DNA of 64,000 bases from Phragmites australis (lineage: Eukaryota > Streptophyta > Magnoliopsida > Poales > Poaceae). This document shows, one piece after another, positions 22,048 to 33,720 of this stretch. The first letter of the stretch is position 1. Every line of letters starts with the position of its first letter. The position numbers were made by a program, and so were the translations under genes. The notes beneath the pieces were generated by a model. The model had not been told where the DNA came from. It searched no databases and saw nothing but the letters and a program-made list of their open reading frames with translations. The stretch is taken from the NCBI RefSeq assembly GCF_958298935.1, contig NC_084924.1, forward strand, positions 23,595,819 to 23,659,818, in the 5' to 3' direction.

Positions 22048-22229
22048 GAATGAGGGTCCAAATGCTTCCAAACTTTTGGAGATGGTGGATCTTCACTATT
22101 TGCAAGAGCTAGGCAGATCCTTTTTGCTAATTTTGCACTAGACACACGGATTAGAGGAAAAGGGAAAGATTATGTAATCAAGTAGCTAACCGAATATAAT
22201 GTAATCGACTTACATGTAACCTACCTTTT

Positions 22230-25200
22230 CTAGAATAAAACTTTTGGAGTTGGTCGACGTTCCACGAGTGCTCAAGTATCTCACGATTTGGAGTAGATAG
22301 CCGTATTGATCTAGATCGAGTGACTTCGACTACTATGCAAGGCCTTCCAACTTAGGCAATAACTTGTGGCGCTGGTCCTATTTCTGCAACTTTCGTAGGA
22401 TGAGGTCCCCAGCAACAAGTTTCCTAGATTGAATTCTCTGGCTTTAATATCTACACAATGCCTATAGATACTTAGCCTCTCGAATAGATGCTCGATCTCG
22501 GTACTCCTCGAGTAATGTCATCCGCTCGTAATTGCTCCTACCTTTCTTCGGAGTAAGCTTCCACTCGTGGTGATCCGAACTGCAACTTAGTCGGGAGCAT
22601 CCTTCCGCTCCATAAACCAAGAAGAACGGAGTTTCACCGGTGGATCTATTGGTCGAAGTACAAACGGCCCATAGTATTGAGGGAAGTTCTTTTACCCAAC
22701 GTTTCGAGTAGTCTTTTAGCCTATCGAAGACCCGAGTGTTGATGCCCTGTAAGACTATACCATTGGCACGCTCAACTTGATCGTTACTGTGGGTGAGCTA
22801 CTAAGGCGAAACAAGTTTTGATACCGAATTCTTCATAGAACGCAATAAAGGTCCTGCTTCTGAACTGGCTACCATTATCTGTAATTATCAGATGTGGAAT
22901 GCTGAATAGAGTAATTATTCTCCTCATGAACTTCTTTGTCGCTTCTGCAGTTATTTTTCCTACGGGTTTAGCCTCTATCCACTTAGTGAATGTGTCAATA
23001 CTATGAATAGGAACTTGTAACCACCTTGGGCCCTTGGGAACAGTCCCAGGATATCCCCAGACAGAGAAAGGCCAAGAAAGAGGAATTGTTTGTAGAGCTT
23101 GGGTTGGTCCAATGGTCTGCCTTCCAAAAAATTGGCATCTCTCTCACTTTTTGACCAGATCGGAAGCATCCTAGAGGGCAGTCGGCCAAAAGAATCCCTG
23201 GAAAAAAACTTTTCTGACTAAGGCACGAGAAGACACATGAATACCACACATGCCTCCATGGATATCGAGTAATATTTTACTACCCTCTTCCTGAATGATG
23301 CACTTCATCAAGATTCCGTTACTCCCCTTCCGGTAGAGCTTGCCGTTTACTAAAATGTAGAGCTTGGATTTACGAGAAATTTTGTATGCAGACGCATCAT
23401 CATCAGGGGTGTCTCGACCCTCGAGATAGGCATGGTACGGAGTCATCCAAGTCAGGTTAGTTCGAGTCATGTAGCATCCGTGTCTGCGGGTTCTGCCTCG
23501 CGAACCTGGCCAGATTGCTAGTCGGGTTGGGCAGCATCCGTTCGTCAAACTGTCGGGATAGATGGTTTAAGGAGTTTCTCAACGAAGACCCTATGGGTAC
23601 CGGTGCTCGAGAAGAAGTTAGTCTAGCAAGTTCATCCGCACCAAAGTTGTCACTCCTACTAATGTGTGTCACTTCTAGCCCTTCGAACTTTTGCTCGAGC
23701 TTTCGTACCTTGAGTAAGTAAGCCACCATGTTGTCGTCTGAGCAGTGGTACTCTTTTTGAACTTGGTTCATGACTAGCTATGAATCCCCTTTCACAAGAA
23801 GTCAATTAATTCCAAGCGATGAAGCTATGCGGAGCCTGTTTACTAGTCCTTCATATTCTGCAACATTGCTAGAAGCTTTAAAGTCTAATTGAACAAAGTA
23901 CCTAAGTTCGTTGCCAATTGGAGATTTGAGTACAATGCCAGTCCCCGCGCCTTGGAGCATGAGCGATCCATCAAAGAAGAGCGTCCAGTGATCTTCGAAC
24001 ATGTTTGGCCTTGTTTCTTCAACGCTTGTCCATTCGGCAATGAACTCTGCTAACACTCCGAATTTCACGCTTGTGTGTAGTGCGTAGCTTACATCGAACT
24101 CATTTAGCTCTATCGCCCATTGCGCGATTCATCCAGTAGCTTCCCGATTGCATATTATATCCTTCAACGGATACGTCGTCATGACAGTGATCCTGTGCGC
24201 TTGAAAGTAGTATCGTAATTGCCAGGAAGACATCAAGACTGCATATATCAGCTTCTATACTTACGGGTATCGTAGCTTAGCATCGTGTAGAACCTCGCTC
24301 ACATAGTAAACAAGTTTCTGGATCTTGGCCTTTTTCTCGGGACATTCCCGTTCAACCACCAATACCGTGCTTACAACTTGTGGGGTAGCTGCAATATACA
24401 AAAAATAGCTCCTCTTTTTTGTTAGGCGATGTAAGGATTAATGGAGACGATAAGTACCTTTTAAGGTCCTGGAAGGTGCGCTCCACTTCTTTCTTCCACT
24501 CGAATTGATCTTGTTTCTTCAATAGCTTGAAGAAAGGCATCCCTCACTCGCCCATCCTGGAAATGAATTGACTAAGAGCAGCAATGCAATCTATCAATTT
24601 CTAAACCTCTTTCAGTGTTTGACGTGACCGCATCTGGTCAAGAGCCTCAATTTTGCGCGGGTTGGCTTTAATGCCTCAACTTGACACTAGGAAGCTGAGA
24701 AGCTTGCCAGACGGCACACCAAACGTGCACTTTTCGGGGTTGAGCATCATGTGATACTTCCTGAGGTTGTCGAACGCTTCCTTGGGATCGTCAACCAATG
24801 CTTTTCCGGTTTTTGATTTGACTACAACATCATCGACGTATGCTTCTACATTGTGCCCAATTTGGGGTTGTAGACAGTTTTGAATACACCTTTGATATGT
24901 AGCACCAGTATTTTTTAAACCAAAAGGTATTTTTACATAGCAAAATACACCGAAGGGAGTAGTAAAAGCCGTTTCCTCCTCATCCTCTATCGCATGCTAA
25001 TTTGGTGATACCCTGAATAGGCATGTAGAAAACATAGCAACTCGCAGCCTACCGTAGAGTCAACGATCTGGTCAATGCACGTGAGAGGAAAAGGATCCTT
25101 GGGACAAGCCTTGTTGAGTTCGGTGAAGTCAACGCACATTCTCCATCTGCCATTGGCTTTCTTGACGAGGACTGGATTTGCGAGCCATGTAGGACGACAC

Positions 25201-26180
25201 ACTTCTCAAATGAAGCCCGCCTTTAGGAGCTTATCGACCTCCTCCTGGATGGCCCACTTCCTATCTTCCACAAATCTTCACTACTTCTGCACCATAGGTT
25301 TGGCGTCGGGTTTAACAGCTAGTCGATGCTCAATCACCTCCCTACGGACCCCGGGCATATCGAACGGTTGCCATGCAAACACGTCTTGGTTTTCCTGGAG
25401 GAAGGTGATGAGCTCAAGTTCCTATTTGGGATCGAGATTGGCACCAACCTTAACCGTCTTGGATGGTTCATATGGGTCGAGGGGCACTGCCTTGATGCAA
25501 CCATCGGTCTTTTTGTTGCTAGTATCGGCATTGGTCTTGCATTTGGCATCATTGGATTTAGAAGTGCTGGCAAGACTTACGAGCCTGGAATCTTGGCCTC
25601 GATGATACCTTAGTGCCTTTAACGCTTAGAATTTGCATCCTTAGGAGTGGTGGCCGCTCGACTGAAGTGTTCGACCATATCCAAGCTTTGCTTGTCGCAT
25701 TTGACCGGTGCACGCTGATCGCCTTTAACTATAATGGCCCCATTGGGACCCGGGATCTTGAGTGTTTGGTAGGCATAGTGAACCACTGCCATGAACTTGC
25801 CCAGCATTTGGGGGCTTAGGATCACACTGTATGCTGTCTCGAAGTCCATGACATCAAAGGTCAGCTTTTTCTATGAAAGTTGTCGAGCGTGCCAAATGTA
25901 ACCAGCAGCTCGATCTGGTCGAGAGGCATGGTCGATGAGTTGGGATTATGCCATGGAAAGGCTCGACTCCTATCTTAAGCTCTGATCTCTGAATTCTCGT
26001 CTTATCCAAGGTTTTGGAGAAGATGAGGTTGAGTGAACTACCACTATCGACCAGAGTTCTGGAAACCTTGATGTTGAGTATGGTCAGCTGAAACAAGACC
26101 GGGTATCGACCAGGATGTGGTACCGTGACCGGATGGTCGGTTTGATCAAAGGTAATCAGTTGTTCCGACAACTTGTGATA
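22230..26180 (-). pseudogene. Tat-1 pol: protease, RT, RNase H, integrase
   Basis: Pol copies element RNA and inserts the DNA. Reading downwards there is aspartic protease (VSRTLVDSGSSLNLIFSKTL, about 26090-26020), then RT with WLANPVLVKKANGRWRMCVD and FTELNKACPKDPFPL (25202-25080). Next come RT/connection pieces (24540-24352), RNase H (WTLFFDGSLMLQGAGTGIVL, 24000; ISRSDNFGADELARL, 23650), the integrase zinc-finger region (MCGIHVSSRALVRKVFFQGF) and integrase core remnants down to about 22230. Many stops and frameshifts are present. The protease active site reads DSGSS, where related Tat proteases usually have DGGS. Confidence 0.85.
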
Positions 26181-26982
26181 CTGAGTGGGCCTAGTTAAGG
26201 CCAGGTTGACTTCTCGCTCGACCGCCTTGTACTACCTTTTGGACTCATATGTGGTGGATCCTCCAAAGATGTGCACCAAGCTATGGTCAACCTCATGGAA
26301 CAGGGGCTCCTCACCCTCAACAGTTGGCTTAACCTGCTTATTACCGCGCTCAATATTTGTCTTGATCTTTTCATCAAGTTTCTTTTTGAACACAAAGCAC
26401 TCATCGAAGTCGTGCTGGTTGCTCTGATGGATGGACACCACTTTTCACCACCTCGACTGAGGCCTTTGTTGTCCCCGGTGTTGTGCTATTTGCTCCAGTC
26501 AACTGCAGCTTTAGTCATATCAGGACCCTTGTGCTTGTTACTGGGTTTGTCCTTGCTAGATTGAAGGTTTTTAGCATGCACCTGCGCTTATGCTCGTTTT
26601 ACGCACTTGTTGGACAACTCGAAAAGCTCTTTGACTATACAGATCTTCCGAGTAGCCATCTTTCCACGCAGATCCATTTACTGAACACCTCATTTAAAGG
26701 CGATGATTACCGACTCATCGAAGATGTCAGGGATTGTGTTACGCTTGTCGCTGAACTGGTGGATGAAATCTCGAAGGGATTCATCATCGCCCTAGTGCAA
26801 CTGGTGGAGGTTGTTCTCCATTCCTAGGCACTCAAATGTGCCTTGGAAATTGGCTATGAACTGAGCCTTAAGTTCTGTCCACGAATGAATCGAGTTGGGC
26901 AACAAGTTTAGCAACCAGGACCTTGCGGGTCCATCAAGGGTGGTTAACAGGTAATTGGCCATTACTCAATTGCCACCACCGT
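26181..26982 (-). pseudogene. Tat-1 gag, C-terminal part
   Basis: From the insertion point downwards the minus strand reads VMANYLLTTLDGPARSWLLN, then QFIANFQGTFECLGMENN and RDFIHQFSDKRNTIPDI, blocks of the retrotransposon gag family. A lysine-rich stretch and cysteine-poor tail follow towards 26200. An in-frame stop lies right next to the element B insertion. The N-terminal part continues at 30430 on the other side of element B. Confidence 0.8.
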
Positions 26983-27763
26983 TGATGAGGACATCACTCT
27001 TTCGGATACACACACACCGAGTATTCCTCCAACAATAGGTCCATTGACACGAGCTTGTGCACGTCAACTAAATCATGAGGTGAGCTCGTTCCTTAGTGTT
27101 CCTTTATATTTTGATAAGGATGGGATGCTACTGAATAATTGTGATATATTGTTACTTAGGAACACGGGAGAAGACCAGCAAGGGCGCCCAAGCCAAGGTG
27201 GAGGTCCAATCAAGTTCGAGTCCGTTTTGGAGTCCAGGACCAGACTGCACTAAAATCGTCACCCATGACGTATACGAACTCCGTTTTCGACGTTCTACAC
27301 ATGGTTGGAAAGCTAAGTAGATAGGCTTTCCAACGGGACTGGTCCCATGTCCAAATTCTTTCTGAGTCAATAGGAATCATCAAAACAATTGGACGTCTAG
27401 AATCTATCAGGGTGCTACGCCACCATCTTTTGGCCCGTTGGGCCGTGTAACGTGTTGGAGTCCATTAGGGACGCGTCCAGGGGTCCTTGGCCAACCCTAG
27501 TCTCTTATATACAGTAGCCACCGCCCCAATTAGGGTTAGGTTTTGCTTAGATATTGATCTACACACAAATTGTGAGATTTTCGCTCTTGTTCCGGACCGA
27601 CTAGGCCGCCGCAAGTGTTTGTGGAACCCCAACTTCGAGTGCTTGAATTCTATTCATAATATTTTAGATTTTATCTTCTACGTTCTTACTTGTGTTCTCG
27701 GTACGCTTGTAGGGATTGAGCTTTCTTGGCAAGGTCAACCGCGCGACATGGTTGATAACCAAC
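26983..27763 (+). repeat. 5' LTR of element B, truncated at its 3' end
   Basis: It aligns with 29516-30296 of the 3' LTR up to GATAACCAAC and then switches to RNase H sequence at about 27764. The last ~128 bp of the LTR and the primer site are absent. A TTATATACAG TATA-like box is near 27505. Confidence 0.88.
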
Positions 27764-29786
27764 AAAGAAGGGCGTTCCGTTCCAATGGGGGCCAGCACAA
27801 GAACAAGCTTTTAATACGCTGAAAGAGAAGCTTACGCATGCACCTCTACTCCAACTTCCGGACTTTGGAAAGACTTTTGAGTTAGAATGTGATGCTAGCG
27901 GCATTGGAATTTGAGGAGTGCTACTACAAGGAGGTAAACCCGTTGCTTATTCTAGTGAGAAATTGAATGGGCCATCTCTGAATTATTTGACTTATGATAA
28001 GGAGTTGTATGCTTTAGTGCGAGTTTTAGAAACATGGCAACATTATCTTTGGCCCAAGAAGTTTATTATTCATTCTGATCATGAAGCTTTGAAACATATT
28101 ACAAGCCAAGCCAAACTGAACAAACGTCATGCTAAACGGGTTGAATTTATAGAGTCATCTCCTTATATCATTAAACACAAGAAAGGTAAAGACAATGTCA
28201 TTGCAGATGCATTATCTAGACGTTATACCATGCTGTCCCAACTCGATCATAAGATTTTTGGTTTAGAAATAATTAAAGGATTATATGCTACTGATTTGGA
28301 CTTTAAAGATGCTTTTGAACATTGTAAAGAAGGAAGAACTTGGAATAAATATGTGCTGAATGATGGATTGCTATACCGTGCTAACAAGCTATGCATCCCA
28401 GCTAGCTCTATTCGCCTATTGTTCTTGCAGGAAGCACATGGAGGTGGTTTGATGGGACATTTTGGAGTGAAGAAGACCGAGGATGTACTGGCTGCTCACT
28501 TCTTTTGGCCTAAGATGAGACGCGACGTCGAGCGCTACGTGGCACGCAGCACTACTTGCAATAAAGCTAAGTCTCGCGTGAACCCACATGGACTTTATAT
28601 GTCTCTTCCTGTTCCTAGTGTGCCTTGGGAGGATATTTCTATGGATTTTGTTTTAGGATTACCTAGGACCAAGAGGGGGAGGGATAGTATATTTGTCGTT
28701 GTGGATCATTTTTCAAAAATAGCACATTTTATACCTTGTCACAAGAGCGATGATGCTATACACATAGCTGATTTGTTTTTCAGGAAAATCATTCGCTTGC
28801 ATGGAGTGCCTAACACCATTGTTTCGGATCATAATGCAAAATTTTTGAGCCACTTTTGGAGGTAACTTTGGAATAAACTTGGGACAAAGCTGCTGTTTTC
28901 GACGACATGTCACCCTCAAACCGACGGACAAACAGAGGTTATGAACCACACATTATCCACCATGTTGCGGGCTATTTTGAAGAAAAATTTGAGGATGTGG
29001 GAAGAGTGTCTACCCCATATTGAGTTCGCTTACAACAGATCAGTTCACTCCACCATCAAGGTAAGTCCGTTTCAGGTAGTGTATGGTTTTAATCCCCGTA
29101 CCCCTATTGATTTACTGCCTTTACCAACATCCGAGAAATTGAATTTTGATGCTAAGACACGTGCTGATTTGATTCTAAAAATGCATGAGTTGACTAAGGA
29201 AAATATTGAAAAGATGAATGAGAAGTATAGAACTTATGGTAGACAAGGTCAGAAACATATTACTTTTGAAATTGGTGATCTTGTGTGGTTACATTTGCGC
29301 AAAGATAGGTTTTCTGATTTGAGAAAGTCTAAATTGCTGCCTCGAGCTGATGGTCCTTTTAAAATTGTGGAAAAGATCAATGATAATGCATATAAGCTTG
29401 AGTTGCCTGCAGATTATGGGGTTAGTCCCACATTTAACATTTCAGATTTGAAGCCTTACTTGGGAGAAGAAGATGACATTGCGTCGTGGACGACTCCAAT
29501 TCAAGAGGGGGAGGATGATGAGGATATCACTCTTTCGGATACACACACATCGAGTATTCCTCCAACAATAGGTCCATTGACACGAGCTCGTGCACGTCAA
29601 CTAAATCATGAGGTGAGCTCGTTCCTTAGTGTTCCTTTATATTTTGATAAGGATGGGATGCTACTGAATAATTGTGATGTATTGTTACTTAGGAACACGG
29701 GAGAAGACCAGCAAGGGCGCCCAAGCCAAGGTGGAGGTCCAATCAAGTTCGAGTCCGTTTCGGAGTTCAGGACCAGACTGCACTAA
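27764..29786 (+). pseudogene. Element B pol: RNase H, integrase and LTR-encoded tail
   Basis: It begins [16 protein letters not shown] (RT/RNase H linker). RNase H follows with [12 protein letters not shown] and [18 protein letters not shown], then the integrase zinc region [18 protein letters not shown]. In the expected CxxC the first Cys is Ser ([10 protein letters not shown]). Catalytic residues D (SMDFVLGLP), D (VSDHNAKF) and E (DGQTEV) are readable. The C-terminal GPY/F-like part and FNISDLKPYLGEEDD lead through the purine tract into the LTR, ending at 29786 after RARARQLNHEVSSFLS. In-frame stops at 27912 (TGA) and 28863 (TAA) kill it. Confidence 0.92.
29501..29515 (+). promoter_or_regulatory. 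Polypurine tract of element B
   Basis: CAAGAGGGGGAGGA directly precedes the LTR start TGATGAGGATATC and primes plus-strand synthesis. It is also translated as part of the polyprotein (QEGEDD). Confidence 0.8.
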
Positions 29787-30424
29787 AATCATTGCCCAGG
29801 ACGCATACGGACTCCGTTTTCAACGTTCTACACATGGTTGGAAAGATAAGGAGATAGTCTTTCCAACGGGACTAGTCCCATGTCCAAATTCTTTTTGAGT
29901 CAACAGAAATCATCAAAACAAGTGGACATTCAGAATCTGTCAGGGTGCTGCGCCACCATCTTTTGGCCCGTTGGGCCGTGTAACGTGATGGAGTCCATTA
30001 GGGACGCGTCCAGGGGTCCTTGGCCAACCCTAGTATCTTATATACAGTAGCCGCCGCCCCAATTAGAGTTGGGTTTTGCTTAGATATTGATCTACACACA
30101 AACTGTGAGATTTTCGCTCTTGTTCCGGACCAACTAGGCCGCCGCAAGTGTTTGTGGAACCCCAACTTTGAGTGCTTGAATTCTATTCGCAATATTTTAG
30201 ATTGCATCTTCTACGTTCTTGCTTGTGTTCTCGGTACGCTTGCAGGGATTGAGCTTTCTTGGCAAGGTCAACCGCGCGACACGGTTGATAACCAACGGAG
30301 TTGTGGTGTAGTGATTGCAAGGAAGACGATCTGTTCGGGTCGAAGCCTTTGGATCATCAACGTCGAGTTCTCCACCTACCGACTTATCGCTACCTATCGG
30401 AAGATCAGGCCAACAATCCCATCA
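29516..30424 (+). repeat. 3' LTR of element B
   Basis: The 909-bp LTR starts TGATGAGGATATCACTC and ends ATCCCATCA. Its first ~270 bp are coding for the polyprotein tail. A CTTATATACAG box lies near 30037, followed by the transcribed R-like part. Confidence 0.92.
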
Positions 30425-30429
30425 ACCGT

Positions 30430-30555
30430 CTACTCGAATGATAGTGGTGTAGACCTGTAACCACTCATTGGGATTGATCTTCCCGTCGTACTTCTGTATC
30501 AGGCCCGCTTTGAACATCCGTTGCTCCCCCGCTTCGCTAGGTTCCGCCAAAAAAA
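30430..30555 (-). pseudogene. Tat-1 gag, N-terminal part beside element B
   Basis: The minus strand reads MFKAGLIQKYDGKINPNEWL and QVYTTIIRVDG, the start of the gag family domain, continuing across element B into 26982. Upstream (higher coordinates) the frame is lost at about 30555, where CRM-like leader begins. Confidence 0.8.
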
Positions 30556-31719
30556 TTTCCCCAAATTCGGCTTGGAAGATTGAGTATTCGAGCCGCGAAG
30601 TTTTTGCACGCTTTTCAAAGAACATGCTTGATTTTCTTTCTATAGGCCACATCTTGCATCCGTTTGCGCTGAAAATTTCTGTGGTTGTTTCTTGTGTGCT
30701 CCTAGTTCAGATAAAAATATCAAAAAAAATACAAAAAAAAAATTCATGATTTCTACTAGTGCTAAAAGACAAAAAAACAGGAGCACATAGAGAACACCCA
30801 GATAATTGTGCTATTTGCTGTGTCTTTCCATCTTGTGCTTTATCTGATCATCCTGTTTAGCTTTGTTTCAGCTGTTGTGCTAGGACTAGGGACACGTGAT
30901 AGACCAGCAACTGTGATTCATACTTTGGACACTTATTTAGCTTTGCTCATCTGATTACAGTTATTGCTAATCCTTGCTACCATATTGTGCCTTTCCAAGC
31001 TCCACCTCCTTTGATCCGAACAGTTTCACTCTTGCAATCATCCCACGCTTCACACGATTTCTAGACTTGTCACCGGTTGTTCCTCCTTGTTGCGTTGGTA
31101 AGAACATTTGTAAGAGCGTGGTACGACGCTTGAGTGTGTGTGATTCCACCTTCCACCACCTAGTAGTTGATAGGGATAATATTGTGTTGTCCTTTGTTTT
31201 CTACTAGCCATGTCAGGTGATGGCTCTCCGTCGGATTTTAAGGATTGTGTGTCCAAGGAAGAACTCAACAAAGCCTTGCAGGATCATACTAGACTATTGA
31301 CAGACATTAGAACAAGCATTGCTAACCTTGTCACGCGAGTGAACGACCTTGAGTTGCGACAGCCACCACAGGATGATGAACATTCACATAATGATAATAA
31401 TAATGGTGATGGAGATGGTGACCAGGAAGATGGTGAGGTTTTTGTTGGGCAAGATGCGCGTGCTGAGCAACGTCGTCCTGCTGAACAATTACGTCGTGAA
31501 CAACAACAACGTCGTCAAGGTAACGGAGGTAATTATGTTAATCGTAATGGTTGCAATCCTTATTCTAAAATTAAGTTTTCAATGCCTCCTTTTGATGGTG
31601 CATATGATGTTGATGCTTATTTGGATTGGGAAATGACAGTTGATCAAAAGTATAGTTCTCATATGGTTCCTGAAATGCATAGAGTTAGACTAGCCACTTG
31701 TGAGTTCACGAATTATACA
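30556..31719 (+). mobile_element. CRM-like leader plus gag fragment C, inside the Tat-1 5' region
   Basis: The leader (30556-31209) matches the element A leader before gag, for example GTGGTACGACGCTTGAG and CACCTAGTAGTTGATAGG. Gag runs from ATG 31210 and is open for 170 codons: MSGDGSPSDF, a D/N-rich stretch, a Q/R-rich stretch, KFSMPPFDGAYDVDAYLDWE and VPEMHRVRLATCEF, then stop. It breaks off at NYT, where Tat-type primer-site sequence starts. No LTR or duplication borders it. It has replaced the Tat leader and gag start. Confidence 0.8.
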
Positions 31720-31732
31720 TAACAAAAGAAGT

Positions 31733-31752
31733 CCCCTACCTAGCGCGCCAAC
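31733..31752 (-). promoter_or_regulatory. Primer-binding site of Tat-1
   Basis: In element sense GTTGGCGCGCTAGGTAGGGG follows the 5' LTR end immediately. A near-identical site (TTGGCACGCCAGGTAGGGG) follows the plus-strand Tat-type LTR at 41761. I do not assign the primer tRNA. Confidence 0.75.
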
Positions 31753-32588
31753 TGTCGAAGATTAGTTCCCACCAATATGTCTATAAATTGACTGGGTACC
31801 TTCGAGCGCATTGATTGATCATAAACGAGAAACACGATGTATACAGGTTCGGGCCTCCGATTGGAGTAATACCCTACGTCCTAGGGGGTGTTGCCATTGT
31901 ATGTTGATGATCTCGAGTACAAGCGATGTGGCTAAAACTATTATAAGGAGTAGATCGAATCTAATCTAACCTAGGGCTAAAGTTACCGAGTATCTCCTCT
32001 GCTAGGGTCTTGATGCCTGTGTCCCCTCCTTTTTTTTCTCCCTTATATAGGGATTAATCACGAGACGAGACACACGATGTATATAGGTTTGGCCCTCCGA
32101 TTAGAGTAATACCCTACATCCTGTGGGGGTGTTGCTGCCGTATATTGATGATCTCGAGTACAAGAAATGTGGCTAAGACTATTACAAGGAGTAGATCGGA
32201 TCTAATCTAACCTAGGGCTAAAGTAGTCAAGTAGCTCCTCTGTGGGTGGGGGTCTTGATGCTTGCCTCTCTCTTTCGTTGTCTTAGTCATGTTCTTCCCC
32301 AGCCTTTTTGCCTTATATAGGGGTGAGGTATCGACTCCTATCCAGCCATAGTCGATAGGGAGTTATCTTCCTTAACATCCAAGTAGATAGATCTATTTTG
32401 AATACTAATCGTATCGAGTTGGGTAACCAATCTAAACCTTCCTAGTATGTACTTCCTTATTCTAGATGTATCAGGTACCGCTGATTCGGTTTTGTGATAT
32501 CTGGAGCTGCCTAATATGTGTTGAACATACCCTGTCTCTATATGATATACTCCTTATATGCATATACCCCATAGTTAGATACTCGACA
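31753..32588 (-). repeat. 5' LTR of Tat-1 with an internal duplication
   Basis: It starts TGTCGAAG and ends ACTCGACA like the 3' LTR, but is 836 bp against 604. The phrases ATTAATC/ATGATC...GAGACAC, CCTCCGATT, AATACCCTAC and CTTATATAGGG occur twice (31808-32052 and 32054-32325), so the LTR is two overlapping partial copies joined near 32052. Confidence 0.85.
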
Positions 32589-32593
32589 TCTAT

Positions 32594-33720
32594 AAGCATG
32601 ACTATCAAGAAAATACCATCAGAAGAGCGTGACTTGAACTTATCAAGATTGCCACGCTTTAGGATGAAGCACCAGCAACCAAAAACTCTCAAATGTGGAA
32701 CTTTCGGTTTTCTCCCAAAGCGCAACTCATAAGAAGTCAAATTCAAGATTGAGTGCAAGAATATAATTTGAGATGTAGCACACTGTTCTAATAGCCTCAA
32801 CCCAAAACTTCCTAGGAGTCCTATGCTCATCGAGCATGGTCCTAGCCATCTCTACCAAAGTCATGTTCTTTCTTTCAACCACGCCATTCTAGGGCAGAAA
32901 ATTGATACTCAATGCCATGTTCAAGGCAGAAAGCATCAAAGAGATAGTTTTTGAACTCGATGCCATTATCACTGCGAATTGCTTTTAATACACCTGGGAG
33001 TTCTTTGAACAATCTCAAAGCTAAGCTCCAAAAATGTGACAACACTTCATCCTTGCTTACAAGAAAGAAGACCCAAGAGTAGCGATAGTAATCATCAATA
33101 ATAACAAGTACATACCACTTCCCACCCGCCGAACGAACCTGGGAAGGACCAACAATGTCCATATGGAGAAGTTCTTCCGATCATTCGGTCATCACCAGAT
33201 TGACTAGTGGGTGAGAAGCGTCAACCATCTTACCATACGGACAAGGAGCATAAACAATGTTCTTCTCAAACTTGAGCTTGGTCAATCCTTGCATCAAGCC
33301 TAGGGCACTCAAATGAGTATGCAAATCAAAGCTCATATGTCCTAATCTCTTATGCCACATCCAAAGCTCAGAAGAAGATTGAGCAAGTAAACACTGAGAA
33401 GAACCAGAAACCACAGAAAAATCGGCTCCAAAAACTCTCCCAACTCGAGAAATCTTGCAAATTAAAGCACTAGAAGAATCAAGAACTCGAGAAGCATCGT
33501 GCTTGAAGCACACTTCCAAGTCCTCATCTAGAAACTGAGATATAGAAAGCAGGTTATATCCCAGATGCTCAACCAAAGCCACATCTTTGAGACTAAAACT
33601 CTTATTTACCTTTACCATTCCTTTGGCCTTCACTCTACCTTTCCGATCATCCCCGAAAGTGATGTACTCGTGATGCTTTATCGGGGTGAGGCTAAAGAAC
33701 CATGAAGAATCTCTGGTCAT
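32594..33720 (-). pseudogene. Copia integrase (SIRE-like)
   Basis: From 33720 downwards: a gag-pre-integrase region (FSLKDVALVEHLGYNLLSIS, WHKRLGHMSFDLHTHL of the HHCC finger), a stop at 33183, then the core with D in MDIVGPSQVR, IIDDYYRYSWVFFL and D in IRSDNGIEFKNYLF. The C-terminal block PKVPHLRVFGCWCFILKRGN runs down to the Tat-1 target site. Several frame breaks occur. The polyprotein continues at 16477, past Tat-1. Confidence 0.88.

Larger units (their letters stand above)
26983..30424 (+). mobile_element. CRM-like Ty3/gypsy retrotransposon B (5'-deleted)
   Basis: It starts TGATGAGGACATCACTC and ends CCCATCA. The ACCGT target duplication (26978-26982, 30425-30429) shows insertion into Tat-1 gag. 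It holds a 5' LTR lacking its end, joined directly to RNase H, integrase, a purine tract and a full 3' LTR. Leader, gag, protease and RT are gone. The two LTRs differ at only about 3 of the first 110 positions by eye, so it is among the younger insertions here. Confidence 0.9.
16478..32588 (-). mobile_element. Tat/Retand-like Ty3/gypsy retrotransposon Tat-1
   Basis: Its TGTCGA...TCGACA LTRs lie at both ends, and the target duplication TCTAT (16473-16477, 32589-32593) proves insertion into the SIRE-like polyprotein. On the minus strand there are gag, protease, RT, RNase H and integrase in gypsy order. Between pol and the 3' LTR sits a 5-kb region with antisense (+) ORFs, as known for Tat-lineage elements. 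Its gag is interrupted by CRM-like element B, and its leader is replaced by a CRM-like fragment (30556-31719). Confidence 0.88.
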
